Assembly (NCBI GenBank): GCA_021795965.1
Contig: JAJYOU010000014.1
Coordinates: 1 to 64,000 of the forward strand
Source: Chloroflexota bacterium
GTDB lineage: Bacteria > Chloroflexota > Anaerolineae > Anaerolineales > Villigracilaceae
DNA length: 64,000 nucleotides
Direction: 5' to 3'
The position numbers and the translations under genes are program-made. Position 1 is the stretch's first letter, and every line of letters starts with the position of its first letter. The notes under the pieces were generated by a model that was not told the DNA's origin, did not search any database, and saw nothing but the letters and a program-made list of their open reading frames with translations. Below, piece by piece: positions 1 through 9,364 of this stretch.

Positions 1-162
1 TCTGCTCTATGATTCTTTTTTTAAGTCAGTGTAGAGTGTGTAGGGTTATGTATACATAGCCCTTAATGTTAATGTACAGCAAGCCCCTTAAGCGAAACTT
101 CCGGCAAAGGGGTCACGACCCTGCACACCCTACACCTTTGCCGGATCCAGGGTTTCGTATAG
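1..162. repeat. Left direct repeat flanking the type III R-M cassette
   Basis: This non-coding stretch matches positions 5354-5514 in the same orientation over about 160 bp, at roughly 80% identity by eye. Shared blocks include TCTGCTCTA, GATTCTTTTTTTAAGT, GTTAATGTACAGCAAGCCCC and CACCTTTGCCGGATCCA. Each copy also contains an imperfect inverted repeat (GTGTAGGGTT near the left, ACCCTACAC near the right), so the transcript could fold. The copy begins at the window edge and may extend further left. Together the two copies bracket res and mod exactly. Whether it is a recombination-derived boundary or a dispersed intergenic element cannot be told from this window. Confidence 0.8.
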
Positions 163-188
163 ATGTGTAATTACACGCTTTGCGTTTT

Positions 189-3100
189 TTATATCCTGCC
201 CATAATATTTAATAAACTCTGATAACTATCCACATCGTGATACCTCACCTCATTCGTGGATAGTTCATTAAAAAGTTTTTTGGCACAGGCGATTTTAGCC
301 TGCTCTACCGGGCGGAGTTCCATGCTGTCCATTGAGCCCTTGGTTTCAGCGATGAAATAGATATGTTTGACGGTGCCTTTATTGAAGGCTATTGCCCAGT
401 CGGGGGAGTAATTGCCCACCGGGGTTGGGATATCGAAATCATCAGGCAATTTGGCATAAACACAGACTTCGGTGGCTACGTCGAGATCCTGCGCAAAACG
501 GCGCTCCACACTTTGCTCGGCTGTTCCATCCGTAAAAACAAAATCCTGGACATTTTTTCTGGCTCGATAGGCTTTGCTGAAATCCACATTAATTTTCTGC
601 GCGGTAAAAATTGCGCTGTCATATTTCTGATCAAGCTGGTTGTATGAAATGTGTTCCACGATCATGGTGGCTTTCTCATCATTGATCAGCTTGATGGCTT
701 TTGTGATGAATTCTTCCGGGTTTACTCTAAACAAAGCAAAAGTACCCCAATTTAACCCTGAAAGTATTGCTGCAACGGTTCTGCGGGTGAGCGCTGTGCC
801 TTCTGCGATTTTACCGAGCAGGTCGTATTTTATCTGGCTGACTTCGGCATTTTGAAGCGTGTTGGTGGATGCTTCTCCTATTTTAAAACTTTCGCCACGC
901 GCCAGGGCATTTTCATCCATATCACGAGTTTGCTGTCCACGGGTCACGGTGTATTGCAGTCTAGCCACATTCATCTTATCGTTGATGTGTTTGATGGCTT
1001 TGCCAATCAACTCTGCACTGTCGAAATCCACCGTGTAGGCAACCTTGTTATTAATGTAATTCCAGAGAGTCTGAAATTCCTTTTTATAGAAATTATCATT
1101 GAGCGGATTTTCTTTGATCGTGCTCCGGTTCCCATCCGTCACCATCTGTTGCAGGACACGCTCATCGAAGACACTCTGTATCAGAGAATGGATGCCTTCC
1201 GCGAGTGGTGCGAGATTCTCAGGTAGCTTTGCCAGGGAATTATTTTGTTGGTCAGCGCGGTAGGTATCGGTGACATTATCGCTGTCATCGGTATAGTCAT
1301 TCTTGACAAGATAGCGATAAATTTCGTGAGCCAGCTGTGGATTGATGACAACGGGCTGTTCGTTGACCAGGATGGTCTTGCCAATAAAATACTCCGCTGT
1401 TGCTTTGGAGGGTCGATCATACAGTTCTTCTTTGATTTTCTTTTGCAGTTCAGATACAAAATTTTTGTAGCTTTCGCTGGCGATGACCGTCAGCATGTTG
1501 ATTTGGTGCACGGCAGCGCCGCAGTATTCAACGTCCATGCGGTCGCCATGTTGATTGACTGCCAGGCGCAGACCACGACCAACCTCCTGTCGTTTCTGAG
1601 TGGAGCTGTCGCTGTGCTTGAGCGTGCAAATCTGGAATACATTCGGGTTATCCCAGCCTTCACGCAGGGCGGAATGCGAGAAGATGAAACGGACGGGTTC
1701 GTCAAAACCAAGCAGCCGTTTCTTGTTTTTCAAGATCAGGTCATACGCCGAAACGTCATCACTTTCATCGCTGCCGCGTCTGGTTTCACTGTCTACCTTG
1801 CGCCCTTTTTTATCAATGCTGAAATACCCGGCATGGGTCTGCGAAACCTTGATGCCTTGCAGATACTTCACATAGGGGGTTTTCTCCAGGGTGACATACT
1901 GGTTCAGCACATCAATATATTCACTCTCAAAAATATCGCCGTATTCTGAATTGATCTCATTGCCCGCTTCATCATACTTGCGGTATTTCGCCACTTCGTC
2001 AATAAAGAACAGCGAGAGGGTTTTTATGCCAAGCTCAAACAGGCGCTGCTCTTTTTCAAAATGGGAGAGGATCGTTTCGCGGATTTGAATGCGGCGCATA
2101 TCTTTTTCTGAAACATCCCCCACGATCAGACCGCGCTCCAGAATCATGCCATTGGTAAAGGTGACTGTGTTGCGCAGTGGATCGATGTCACTGATGTGAT
2201 AGCCGCGGTACTGCTCCATATGATTGGAAATGGCGTACAGGTCATCATCCACATTAAGGTTGCGCATTTCGCGGTTAATGGATTTGTTGTATTTGATTTC
2301 CAGTTCCAGCCTTGCGATGGGTGGTTTGGTGGATGAGACTAGAATATTTTCCAGGTACAGGTATTGATCTGTACCGCGAAAATTTTTAATATCAAACCCT
2401 TTGACCTCAATTTTTTTGACCAGGCGTTTGTTGTAGGCGTCCAGCGCATCCAAAACATGCACAAGGTTGTGATGTTGCGCGTGCGTGGCGGAATAATTCA
2501 GACAGAAGAGCGGGTTGAAGTTTTTCAGGCTTTCCTGGGTGGCTTCGCCGCCCATCTTCTGCGGTTCATCCAGGATCAGGATTGGCTGATTGGCTTTGAT
2601 GACATCGATCGGGCGGCGGGAGCCAAAAGCATCCAGGCGGTCGTAAATCCGGCGGTTATCCGCACCGCGCGCATTGAAAGCCTGGATGTTGATGATCATG
2701 ACGTTGATCCCGGCGCTGGAGCTGAAGTTATCCAGTTCGGTCAGGTTCTTACTGTTGTATATAAAGAAGCGCACTTTTTTGCCGTAGTACTCCATGAAAT
2801 GTTCCTGCGTATACTCGAAGGAAGTTTTAACGCCTTCACGGATGGCGATCGAGGGTACGACAATGATGAACTTGCTCCAGCCGTATTGTTTGTTCAGCTC
2901 AAAAATGGTCTTGATGTAGACATAAGTCTTCCCGGTGCCGGTTTCCATTTCAACATCCAGGCTGCAGCGCCCCAGGTGTTTCACCAGGGAAGAAGATTGC
3001 TTGATGTTGTTGCGTGCCTGCATATTGCGAATATTTTCCAGCAATTCAGTATCGCTGAGTGTGACGGAGGTATTTTTGAAACCTACTTCAATATCTTCAT

Positions 3101-3287
3101 CCTCCACTTCTTGAGTAGTGAAGAAGTTGATCTGGATTGGCTGCTGTGGTGCCGTCGGGATGCCCAGGTCGCGTGTGTAACCCACCCGCTCGGTGAAGGG
3201 CTGACCGGCGAAAATATTGACCACACTCTGAACCGCCTCGGTCTGGAAGGGTTGAATCTTGAATTGAAAATTCATCTCATGATTCAT
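189..3287 (-). CDS. res: Type III restriction endonuclease subunit (Res)
   Basis: ATP-dependent helicase-nuclease subunit of a type III restriction system, which translocates along or switches on DNA and cleaves at a distance from an unmethylated site in complex with Mod. The 1032-residue protein has a Walker A METGTGKT at about 114-121, a DEPQ box at 240-243 (type III variant of DEAD), an NYSATH motif III, and QEVGRGLRL as SF2 motif VI. Near the C-terminus NYSPDW followed by AETKGS fits the PD-(D/E)XK nuclease. Length is normal for the family and no frameshift is seen. Its ATG directly follows the mod stop (TAAATG), so the two are translationally coupled. Confidence 0.93.
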   Translation of the reverse strand: MNHEMNFQFKIQPFQTEAVQSVVNIFAGQPFTERVGYTRDLGIPTAPQQPIQINFFTTQEVEDEDIEVGFKNTSVTLSDTELLENIRNMQARNNIKQSSSLVKHLGRCSLDVEMETGTGKTYVYIKTIFELNKQYGWSKFIIVVPSIAIREGVKTSFEYTQEHFMEYYGKKVRFFIYNSKNLTELDNFSSSAGINVMIINIQAFNARGADNRRIYDRLDAFGSRRPIDVIKANQPILILDEPQKMGGEATQESLKNFNPLFCLNYSATHAQHHNLVHVLDALDAYNKRLVKKIEVKGFDIKNFRGTDQYLYLENILVSSTKPPIARLELEIKYNKSINREMRNLNVDDDLYAISNHMEQYRGYHISDIDPLRNTVTFTNGMILERGLIVGDVSEKDMRRIQIRETILSHFEKEQRLFELGIKTLSLFFIDEVAKYRKYDEAGNEINSEYGDIFESEYIDVLNQYVTLEKTPYVKYLQGIKVSQTHAGYFSIDKKGRKVDSETRRGSDESDDVSAYDLILKNKKRLLGFDEPVRFIFSHSALREGWDNPNVFQICTLKHSDSSTQKRQEVGRGLRLAVNQHGDRMDVEYCGAAVHQINMLTVIASESYKNFVSELQKKIKEELYDRPSKATAEYFIGKTILVNEQPVVINPQLAHEIYRYLVKNDYTDDSDNVTDTYRADQQNNSLAKLPENLAPLAEGIHSLIQSVFDERVLQQMVTDGNRSTIKENPLNDNFYKKEFQTLWNYINNKVAYTVDFDSAELIGKAIKHINDKMNVARLQYTVTRGQQTRDMDENALARGESFKIGEASTNTLQNAEVSQIKYDLLGKIAEGTALTRRTVAAILSGLNWGTFALFRVNPEEFITKAIKLINDEKATMIVEHISYNQLDQKYDSAIFTAQKINVDFSKAYRARKNVQDFVFTDGTAEQSVERRFAQDLDVATEVCVYAKLPDDFDIPTPVGNYSPDWAIAFNKGTVKHIYFIAETKGSMDSMELRPVEQAKIACAKKLFNELSTNEVRYHDVDSYQSLLNIMGRI

Positions 3288-5210
3288 TTAGAGCACCTTA
3301 CGAACTGTCGTTGGGCTGTAAGTGGCGAAGATCTGGTCAAAATTGGTGGCGACGCTGTCGCTGGCGATGCCGCTGTCACGGAAGATGGCGTAATAGGGTT
3401 TGCGCTTTGCAATCTCGGTCACCACATCACTGGTAACGTTGCTATCAAAGCAAGCCAGCAAATAGCCTTCCGCCACATCGAAGACCGTTTTGCCCCCAAC
3501 CCTGGTCTCTTTGATTTTCGCTGAAAGCAGGATACCCAAATCGAGCATGACCTGGAAGAGCAGGTCTTCGGCGCTGCGATCCGGCTTGATGTTATCAGCC
3601 AGCGAACTCAGGAAATCCTTCTGGTATTCACCCGGGGTGTAATAGACATCCCGCATGTTGGTGCTGTCGATTTTGAGCACGCGGAAACCGGTATCAAGGT
3701 TTTTTGCCAACAGCCCTGCATCGCTTTTTATCTTCTTTCCCGCGCGCCGGATGCGCTCCTTACCGATATCGCAGATATTTTTAAAACCAGCTTTGTAAGC
3801 TTCAGATTGTTCATCAGTGACCTCTGGCAACTGTACCATTACAAATTTACGTCCTCCAGCATCTTCTGAATTTAGCTGCATAACAGCATCAGCAGTTGTT
3901 GCAGAACCGGAGAAAAAGTCAAGAACTATATCATTGTTTGAAGTTGATGTACTAATAAGCTGCTTTATTAAAGCTGATGATTTAGGAGATTGAAATACTT
4001 TACCCTTTGATTCAAAAAAAGTGTTTAATTCCTTTTGGCCTTTTTCCGTGTAGAACTCTTTGTCCAAGAAAATCGTTTTTAACATTTTGTCTGCGCCATC
4101 AGCATAACTCTTGCGATATATTTTCCATTGCCCCTTAATTTTTTTCCCACAGACCAAATCGACATCTTTAATTAGTTTATTTTCATCCCACGTCCAACAA
4201 CCTTCAAATCCATCTTCCCATATTGGAAATATTTTAGTTAAACCTTCTTTATCTTTGTTCAGTTGAATTTCCCCAACAAAGTTCACAAAAATCGGATAGA
4301 AAAGATTTGGTCGATTAAATTTACCAAATTCACGATGTGTATTCCTAAGTTCAAGCAATCTGTACTTACCATTTTCATCTTGTTCTGGATATTCATCAAT
4401 AATTTGATCATCTTTTTTTAAAATTGAGAAAGATCCTTTGGGGAGCTTTGTTTTACTAAAAACCAATATGAACTCATGATTTGTTGCAAAGTATTTATCT
4501 TGAGAGCGTCCTTTCGGATTACATAGCAAAGTAATTATTGCAACAAAATTATCTTCTCCAAAAACCTCGTTACCCAATTTAAATAAATTTTCAACCTCAC
4601 TGTTGTCTATACTTATAAATATTACCCCATCTTCAGTGAGTAAATCTTTTGCCAATTTAAGGCGCGGATAGATCATGTTTAACCAATCGGTATGAAATCT
4701 TCCGTTGCTTTCCAAGTTTGGTACCAACCGGCCACCGCTTTCGTCAAATTGGCCGCTGCCTGGCATATAATCATCTTCGCTTTGTGAAAAATCATCTTCA
4801 TAGACAAAATCGTTGCCGGTATTGTAGGGTGGGTCGATGTAGATCATCTTGACCTTGCCCAGGTAGGTTTCCTGCAGCAGCTTGAGCGCATCCAGGTTGT
4901 CGCCTTCAATATACAGGTTTTCAGTACTGTCAAAATCGAGGCTCTCTTCACGGCTGGGGCGCAGGGTTTTGGCAATCGGGGCATTCGCCAGCAAAATGGA
5001 TTTGCGCTTGTCGGGCCAGGTAAACTGGTAGCGTTCCGCCGGGCCATCCACAACCACCTCTGAAAGTTCCTGCTTGAGAATGTCAAAGTCAATCGCCTGG
5101 GTGACCTTGCCATCTTTGATCGTTTCAGTCAGGGCATTCGGGAAGAGGGCTGCGATCTGCGCGATGTGTTCTTTTATGTTGTCCCGCGAGTGCATTTTCA
5201 GTTTATCCAT
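3288..5210 (-). CDS. mod: Type III DNA methyltransferase subunit (Mod)
   Basis: Adenine-N6 methyltransferase that both modifies and recognises the target site for the type III system. The catalytic DPPY motif IV is at residues 126-129 (IYIDPPYNTGN) and the SAM-binding motif I (DFFSGSATT) follows at about residue 430, the beta-class order in which the target-recognition region lies between them. That central part (about residues 177-457, positions 3840-4680) is clearly more AT-rich than both ends, which suggests exchange of the recognition domain. A weak AAGGA ribosome site precedes the ATG. It is first in the mod-res operon. The recognition sequence cannot be predicted. Confidence 0.93.
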   Translation of the reverse strand: MDKLKMHSRDNIKEHIAQIAALFPNALTETIKDGKVTQAIDFDILKQELSEVVVDGPAERYQFTWPDKRKSILLANAPIAKTLRPSREESLDFDSTENLYIEGDNLDALKLLQETYLGKVKMIYIDPPYNTGNDFVYEDDFSQSEDDYMPGSGQFDESGGRLVPNLESNGRFHTDWLNMIYPRLKLAKDLLTEDGVIFISIDNSEVENLFKLGNEVFGEDNFVAIITLLCNPKGRSQDKYFATNHEFILVFSKTKLPKGSFSILKKDDQIIDEYPEQDENGKYRLLELRNTHREFGKFNRPNLFYPIFVNFVGEIQLNKDKEGLTKIFPIWEDGFEGCWTWDENKLIKDVDLVCGKKIKGQWKIYRKSYADGADKMLKTIFLDKEFYTEKGQKELNTFFESKGKVFQSPKSSALIKQLISTSTSNNDIVLDFFSGSATTADAVMQLNSEDAGGRKFVMVQLPEVTDEQSEAYKAGFKNICDIGKERIRRAGKKIKSDAGLLAKNLDTGFRVLKIDSTNMRDVYYTPGEYQKDFLSSLADNIKPDRSAEDLLFQVMLDLGILLSAKIKETRVGGKTVFDVAEGYLLACFDSNVTSDVVTEIAKRKPYYAIFRDSGIASDSVATNFDQIFATYSPTTVRKVL

Positions 5211-5353
5211 CGTTTTATCCTTGTTGATTGTTTGACCACGTGTAAAGCAAAGCTTGCCAGAATAATGCTTGGTTCAACCCTCATCTCCAGCCTGGGGCAA
5301 TCTGCCCTCCGCATTTCGCCCCATCTGCGTTGAAAATGCAGAGTCTTTAAAAG

Positions 5354-5514
5354 TCTGCTCTAAGATTCTTTTTTTAAGTTAGTGTATAGTGTGTATGGTT
5401 GTGTATGGTTTGCCCTATTGTTAATGTACAGCAAGCCCCTTAAGGGAAACTCCTGGAAAAGGGTACACAACCCTACACACCATACACCTTTGCCGGATCC
5501 ATGGTTTCGCATAG
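5354..5514. repeat. Right direct repeat flanking the type III R-M cassette
   Basis: Second copy of the ~160-bp repeat at 1-162, same orientation. It lies 140 bp upstream of the mod start codon and may therefore include the mod promoter region. Its imperfect inverted repeat is stronger here: GTGTATGGTTGTGTATGG on the left and ACACAACCCTACACACC on the right. The 5211-5576 gap holds nothing else recognisable. Confidence 0.8.
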
Positions 5515-5576
5515 CCGAATTTAGCCCCAATCCCATCATGCAATTACAGTTTTCCGACCCCAGAACCAGGTCCTCC

Positions 5577-7157
5577 CTACAAATCATTCCCGGAATAAGA
5601 CTGGTTGAAGGATTTATTCACCAGCGGGAAATCAGGCACAATGTTTTTGAGCAGGGCAAACGAGAGGGCGGGCCAGTTGGCGAAAGACGGGTCCTTGACT
5701 TTGACTCGATATAGTTTACCACTTTCATCCAGCATGACCCAGTGCAGAATCGCGCCGCGCCAGCCTTCGACCATGCCAAATGCGGGCTGCCAGGCGGGCA
5801 GCTTCCCGAGGGGCGCAGTCAAATTTCCAGCCGGCAGCTGCGCCAGCGCTTGTTTGATCATACCCACGGATTCACGTACTTCGTCGACGCGGATTTGAGC
5901 CCTGGCGCGCACATCCCCGGACTGGGATGCAGCCACTTTGAACTGCAGCCGGGGGTAGGCGGCGAAGGGGTGATCGCGGCGCACATCCAGGTCAATGCCC
6001 GAAGCGCGCGCCACGTACCCGAGCACGCCGTGATCGATGGCGGTCTTGTTCGTCAGGTAACCCGCGCCATCCAGGCGGTCGGTCAGCATGCTGTTCTCGA
6101 GGCTGATCTCGACAATCTCGTTGAAATCAGCCAGGACGTCCTCCAGCTCGGCGGCGAGATTTAACCCAGGGGGAAAATCGCAGCCAACCCCGCCGGGCAC
6201 AATTCCGCCGCGCAGCAGGCGGCTGCCCGTCAGGCGTTTATTCAAGCGCAGCAGCCGCTCGCGGATGCGAAAGCAGTGCGACTGCGCCGCGGCGAAACCT
6301 GTGTCGTTGCAGATCGCGCCAAAATCAGCGATGTGATTATAGAGGCGTTCCATTTCCAGCAGGATGACCCGCAGGTACTTGGCGCGGTCCGGGATTTCGC
6401 AGCCTGCCAGCGATTCAAGCGCCTGGCAGTAAGCCATGGCATGACCGGTGGTGCTGTCGCCGGAAATACGCTCGGCGAGTTCCACGCCATCGGCAGGGTC
6501 GCGACCTTCAAACAGTTTTTCCGTGCCTTTGTGGGTGAAATAGAGCCGGATTTTCAAATCAATGACCGTCTCGCCGACCACACTGAAGCGGAAATGCCCG
6601 GGTTCGATCACGCCTGCGTGCACGGGACCCACTGGAATTTCGTAGACGCCCTCGCCGCCCACTGCCAGGAATTCAAATGGACGACCGTTATCGCTCAAGT
6701 TTTCAGGCGGGACGGAATCCTTGCGCAGCGGAAAATAGTCTGCAGGCCAGAAGGCGTGACTCACCAGCGGGCGGGTATCCGGGTGGTCCATGGCTTCGAT
6801 GCCGAATTGATCGTGGATCTCGCGCTCGAAACGTGAGGCGGGATAATAAAAGGTTGCCATCGAATCGAGCAGGGGGTCAGCCTGCGAAAGATGCCGGGTG
6901 GCATGGGCGTACCAATTCTCGTGGTCATTGACGAAGAGATAGTGAATCTCGTAGAAGCCCTGAGCGGCGCGGCGGTCGTTGGCGACCATCAGCCGCAGCT
7001 CAGCCTTGAAGTCAGCCTGGAGTAGCTTTGCCAGTGGAAGCGCGTCGCCGCGCGAGATTTGAAAATGCAGTTCATTCCCACGGATGACGTGGAGTTCGCT
7101 GATGCGTTCGTGAAAGTTTTCAGCCAGTGCGGTTTGGAGTTGGGTAAAATCTGTCAT
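5577..7157 (-). CDS. Hydrogenase-4 G-like / Ehr large subunit (fused NuoC-NuoD type), Ni ligands absent
   Basis: Catalytic-type subunit of a group 4 [NiFe]-hydrogenase-like membrane complex: an N-terminal 30-kDa (NuoC-like) domain fused to a 49-kDa (NuoD / hydrogenase large subunit-like) domain, about 526 aa. In true hydrogenases the NuoD-like part carries two CxxC motifs that bind Ni-Fe. Here the first is replaced by ERISGDSTTGH (about residues 229-239) and the last reads DPSFANWPAL, so no Ni site can form. This is typical of energy-converting hydrogenase-related (Ehr) complexes, whose redox partner is undefined. The track start is a TTG at 7193; the ATG at 7157 (MTDFTQLQ) is preferred because it avoids overlap with the upstream gene. 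Last gene of the operon. Confidence 0.85.
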   Translation of the reverse strand: MTDFTQLQTALAENFHERISELHVIRGNELHFQISRGDALPLAKLLQADFKAELRLMVANDRRAAQGFYEIHYLFVNDHENWYAHATRHLSQADPLLDSMATFYYPASRFEREIHDQFGIEAMDHPDTRPLVSHAFWPADYFPLRKDSVPPENLSDNGRPFEFLAVGGEGVYEIPVGPVHAGVIEPGHFRFSVVGETVIDLKIRLYFTHKGTEKLFEGRDPADGVELAERISGDSTTGHAMAYCQALESLAGCEIPDRAKYLRVILLEMERLYNHIADFGAICNDTGFAAAQSHCFRIRERLLRLNKRLTGSRLLRGGIVPGGVGCDFPPGLNLAAELEDVLADFNEIVEISLENSMLTDRLDGAGYLTNKTAIDHGVLGYVARASGIDLDVRRDHPFAAYPRLQFKVAASQSGDVRARAQIRVDEVRESVGMIKQALAQLPAGNLTAPLGKLPAWQPAFGMVEGWRGAILHWVMLDESGKLYRVKVKDPSFANWPALSFALLKNIVPDFPLVNKSFNQSYSGNDL

Positions 7158-7170
7158 GGCAGGGGTTCCA

Positions 7171-8685
7171 TTAAGGTTTTGCAAGGATGGCAACGCTTTG
7201 TTTGAGGAGGGTCGCCAAAGGGGCAGGCAGAGTCAAGCCAAGCGTGACCAGCACCGCGACGTTGACCAGCAGTAAAGCGATGCGCCACGAGAAGCGTTCG
7301 GTTGGGCGTTCCATGTTGATGTCATCTGCGGCGGGCGTGCCGTATAACATCTTATTGAGGTGGATGATGAACGAAACAAAGACCACCGCCAGCAGCAGCA
7401 GCGCCGTGCCCATCAGCCAGGGATGATTGAGCGCGAAACCGGCGCGGAAGAGGGTGAACTCTGTGATGAAGATGCCGCCCGGCGGCAGGGCGATCAGCGT
7501 CATCACGCCGAAAGCAAACAAGCCACCCGTCCACGGCATGGTTTTCAGCAAGCCGCGCGTCCTTTCGATCAAGGGCGACCTGTACTTGTGTTCGATGTTA
7601 TCCACCAGGAAAAACATCAGTGATTTGGCTGCCGTGTGATTGACGAGGTGCAGCAGCGCGGCGAAAGTTCCGAGCGGACCCAGCGCGAAGCCCAGGCACA
7701 TCAGACCCGTGTGTTCAATGCTCGAATAGGCGAACATGCGTTTGTAGTCAGTTGCCAGCACGATGCTGAAAGCTGCGATCACGAGCGAGAGCAGACCAAG
7801 CGCCAGGAATAAATTATCGGTGTAGCCCCTGCCAAGGGTCGCATCTGCAACCGCCTTCCAGCGCAGCAGGGCATACATCGCCACCGCGAAGAGTGCTGAC
7901 GACATGAGCGCGGTCAGCGGGGCAGGCGATTCGCCGTAGGCGTCGGGTTTCCAGGTGTGCATCGGCGCGATACCTGCCTTGGTCCCATAGCCGATCAGCA
8001 GGAAGACAAACGCCAGCCGCATCACTTCGGGATGCAGCACGCGGGCGGTTGCGAGAAGGACAGGCCAGTTGAGCGCGTTTTCCGCGCGCCCTGAGAGGGT
8101 GAAGAAATCGAAGTATCCCAGCACCGTGCCAACGAAAGCCAGGGAAATCCCCACCGAGCAGATCAGGATGTATTTCCACGAGGCTTCGATGGAGGCTTTG
8201 TTGAGTTTGAGCGGGATGATGAAGGCTGAAAAGACGGTGGTGGCTTCGATGGCGATCCACATCACCCCGACGTTATTCGCGGAGACTGCCACCAGCATGG
8301 CGGCGATGAACAGGTTGGTGAAGATGTGATAACGGCGCAGCTGCCTGGGACTGTAAGCCAGTTCGCCCCAGTGCGGATTGGTCACCTGGCGTCCAAGCCC
8401 CGGGCTGAGAAAAAGCGCCAGGGTTGCGACCCCTGTCACGCAGAGCATCAGCAGGGCTGAGAGGCTGTCGGCACGCAGAACCTGGTCAAGGTTGACATAT
8501 TTGAGCACGATGCCCCAAATTGGAGTCTGTCCGTGGATCACCTGCGCAGCGATTGCGAATGCCGCGCCAAGAGATACCAGTGACAACCATGCACCAATCC
8601 AGCCGACAATGGCGCGATACGGTCGGACGAGAGTCGCGATCAGCGCGGCGAGCAGGGAGGGAAAAATCAGCAGGAAAAATATCAT
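7171..8685 (-). CDS. Proton-translocating antiporter-like subunit, HyfF type
   Basis: Polytopic membrane protein of the NuoL/M/N (Mrp antiporter) family, 504 aa, closest in style to hydrogenase-4 subunit F. It forms one of the ion-pumping modules of the membrane arm. Family hallmarks are the buried-lysine segment GYGTKAGIAPMHTWKPDA, the SSIEHTGLMCLGFALG segment and the HLVNHTAAKSLMFFLV helix. The start follows an AAAGAG ribosome site. It lies between the HyfE-like and large-subunit genes with gaps of about 12 bp, so it is part of one transcript. Confidence 0.88.
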   Translation of the reverse strand: MIFFLLIFPSLLAALIATLVRPYRAIVGWIGAWLSLVSLGAAFAIAAQVIHGQTPIWGIVLKYVNLDQVLRADSLSALLMLCVTGVATLALFLSPGLGRQVTNPHWGELAYSPRQLRRYHIFTNLFIAAMLVAVSANNVGVMWIAIEATTVFSAFIIPLKLNKASIEASWKYILICSVGISLAFVGTVLGYFDFFTLSGRAENALNWPVLLATARVLHPEVMRLAFVFLLIGYGTKAGIAPMHTWKPDAYGESPAPLTALMSSALFAVAMYALLRWKAVADATLGRGYTDNLFLALGLLSLVIAAFSIVLATDYKRMFAYSSIEHTGLMCLGFALGPLGTFAALLHLVNHTAAKSLMFFLVDNIEHKYRSPLIERTRGLLKTMPWTGGLFAFGVMTLIALPPGGIFITEFTLFRAGFALNHPWLMGTALLLLAVVFVSFIIHLNKMLYGTPAADDINMERPTERFSWRIALLLVNVAVLVTLGLTLPAPLATLLKQSVAILAKP

Positions 8686-8697
8686 GGGTGCATCTCT

Positions 8698-9357
8698 TTA
8701 GTGTTTGAGTTCGTTCATCTGGTCCACTTCAATGGATTCGAAGGTGGTCTGAATATGATAGACAAAAACCTGCATGACCAGGAAGCCCAGCAGAACATCC
8801 AGGAAGACGCCCAGTTCAACGATGATCGGAGTGCCGTAAGTCCCGAGCAGTGCCAGCAGGGCAATCCCGTTTTCCATCACCAGGAAACCGACGATTTGAG
8901 AGATGGCTTTTTTGCGGGTGACGAGCACGAATAACCCGACGAAAATCAGTCCCATTGCCAGCGGTATTCCGCTGCGAGTTGGCAGGTCGCTGATCAGCAC
9001 CAGCGGACGGGTGATGACATAAGCCAAAAGCACCAGCATGCCCGATAAAATCAGCGACGAAGCAACATTCACGTAAGGCTGCAGCTCACGGTGATCGCCA
9101 AAACGTTTTTCCATGCGCTCCAGGTAGTGGGGAATAACCACTGCCTTCAGGATGAACAGGAAAAGAGCCACAGCATATAACTCATGGTCATTGCTGAAGG
9201 TACCCGTGATCAGCAGCATCACTGAAAGCACAACGGACTGCCAGCGAAAGGCATCGATGTAAGCGTGCAGACTTTTGCGCCAGAGCAGGATGATCCCAAA
9301 AAGCAGGACAATGCTGGAGCCGAGGGTGGAGAGTTGAGAGAAGAGCGGATCGTTCAT
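8698..9357 (-). CDS. Hydrogenase-4 E-like membrane subunit
   Basis: A 219-aa protein made mostly of transmembrane helices, resembling HyfE, which contains a NuoK-like portion. The segment FLVMENGIALLALLGTYG with an intramembrane Glu is the NuoK-like signature, where a buried carboxylate takes part in ion transfer. It is followed by an aliphatic helix (GVFLDVLLGFLVMQVFVYH) and a short acidic cytoplasmic tail. Position between the HyfC- and HyfF-like genes matches hyf/ehr operons. The call rests on context plus this motif. Confidence 0.85.
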   Translation of the reverse strand: MNDPLFSQLSTLGSSIVLLFGIILLWRKSLHAYIDAFRWQSVVLSVMLLITGTFSNDHELYAVALFLFILKAVVIPHYLERMEKRFGDHRELQPYVNVASSLILSGMLVLLAYVITRPLVLISDLPTRSGIPLAMGLIFVGLFVLVTRKKAISQIVGFLVMENGIALLALLGTYGTPIIVELGVFLDVLLGFLVMQVFVYHIQTTFESIEVDQMNELKH

Positions 9358-9364
9358 GGTTGCC

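Noticed and set aside
1245-1949. 234-aa plus-strand ORF inside res
   Set aside because: Antisense shadow of res; composition is irregular and no family motif is visible.
2364-3524. 386-aa plus-strand ORF
   Set aside because: It lies antisense to the well-supported res and mod genes, has no recognisable domain and no ribosome site; a shadow frame.
6276-6836. 186-aa ORF opposite the Ehr large subunit
   Set aside because: Antisense shadow of a clear coding region.
5577-7157. Functional H2-evolving [NiFe]-hydrogenase
   Set aside because: Both CxxC motifs needed for Ni-Fe binding are absent from the large subunit, and no hyp maturation genes are in the window.
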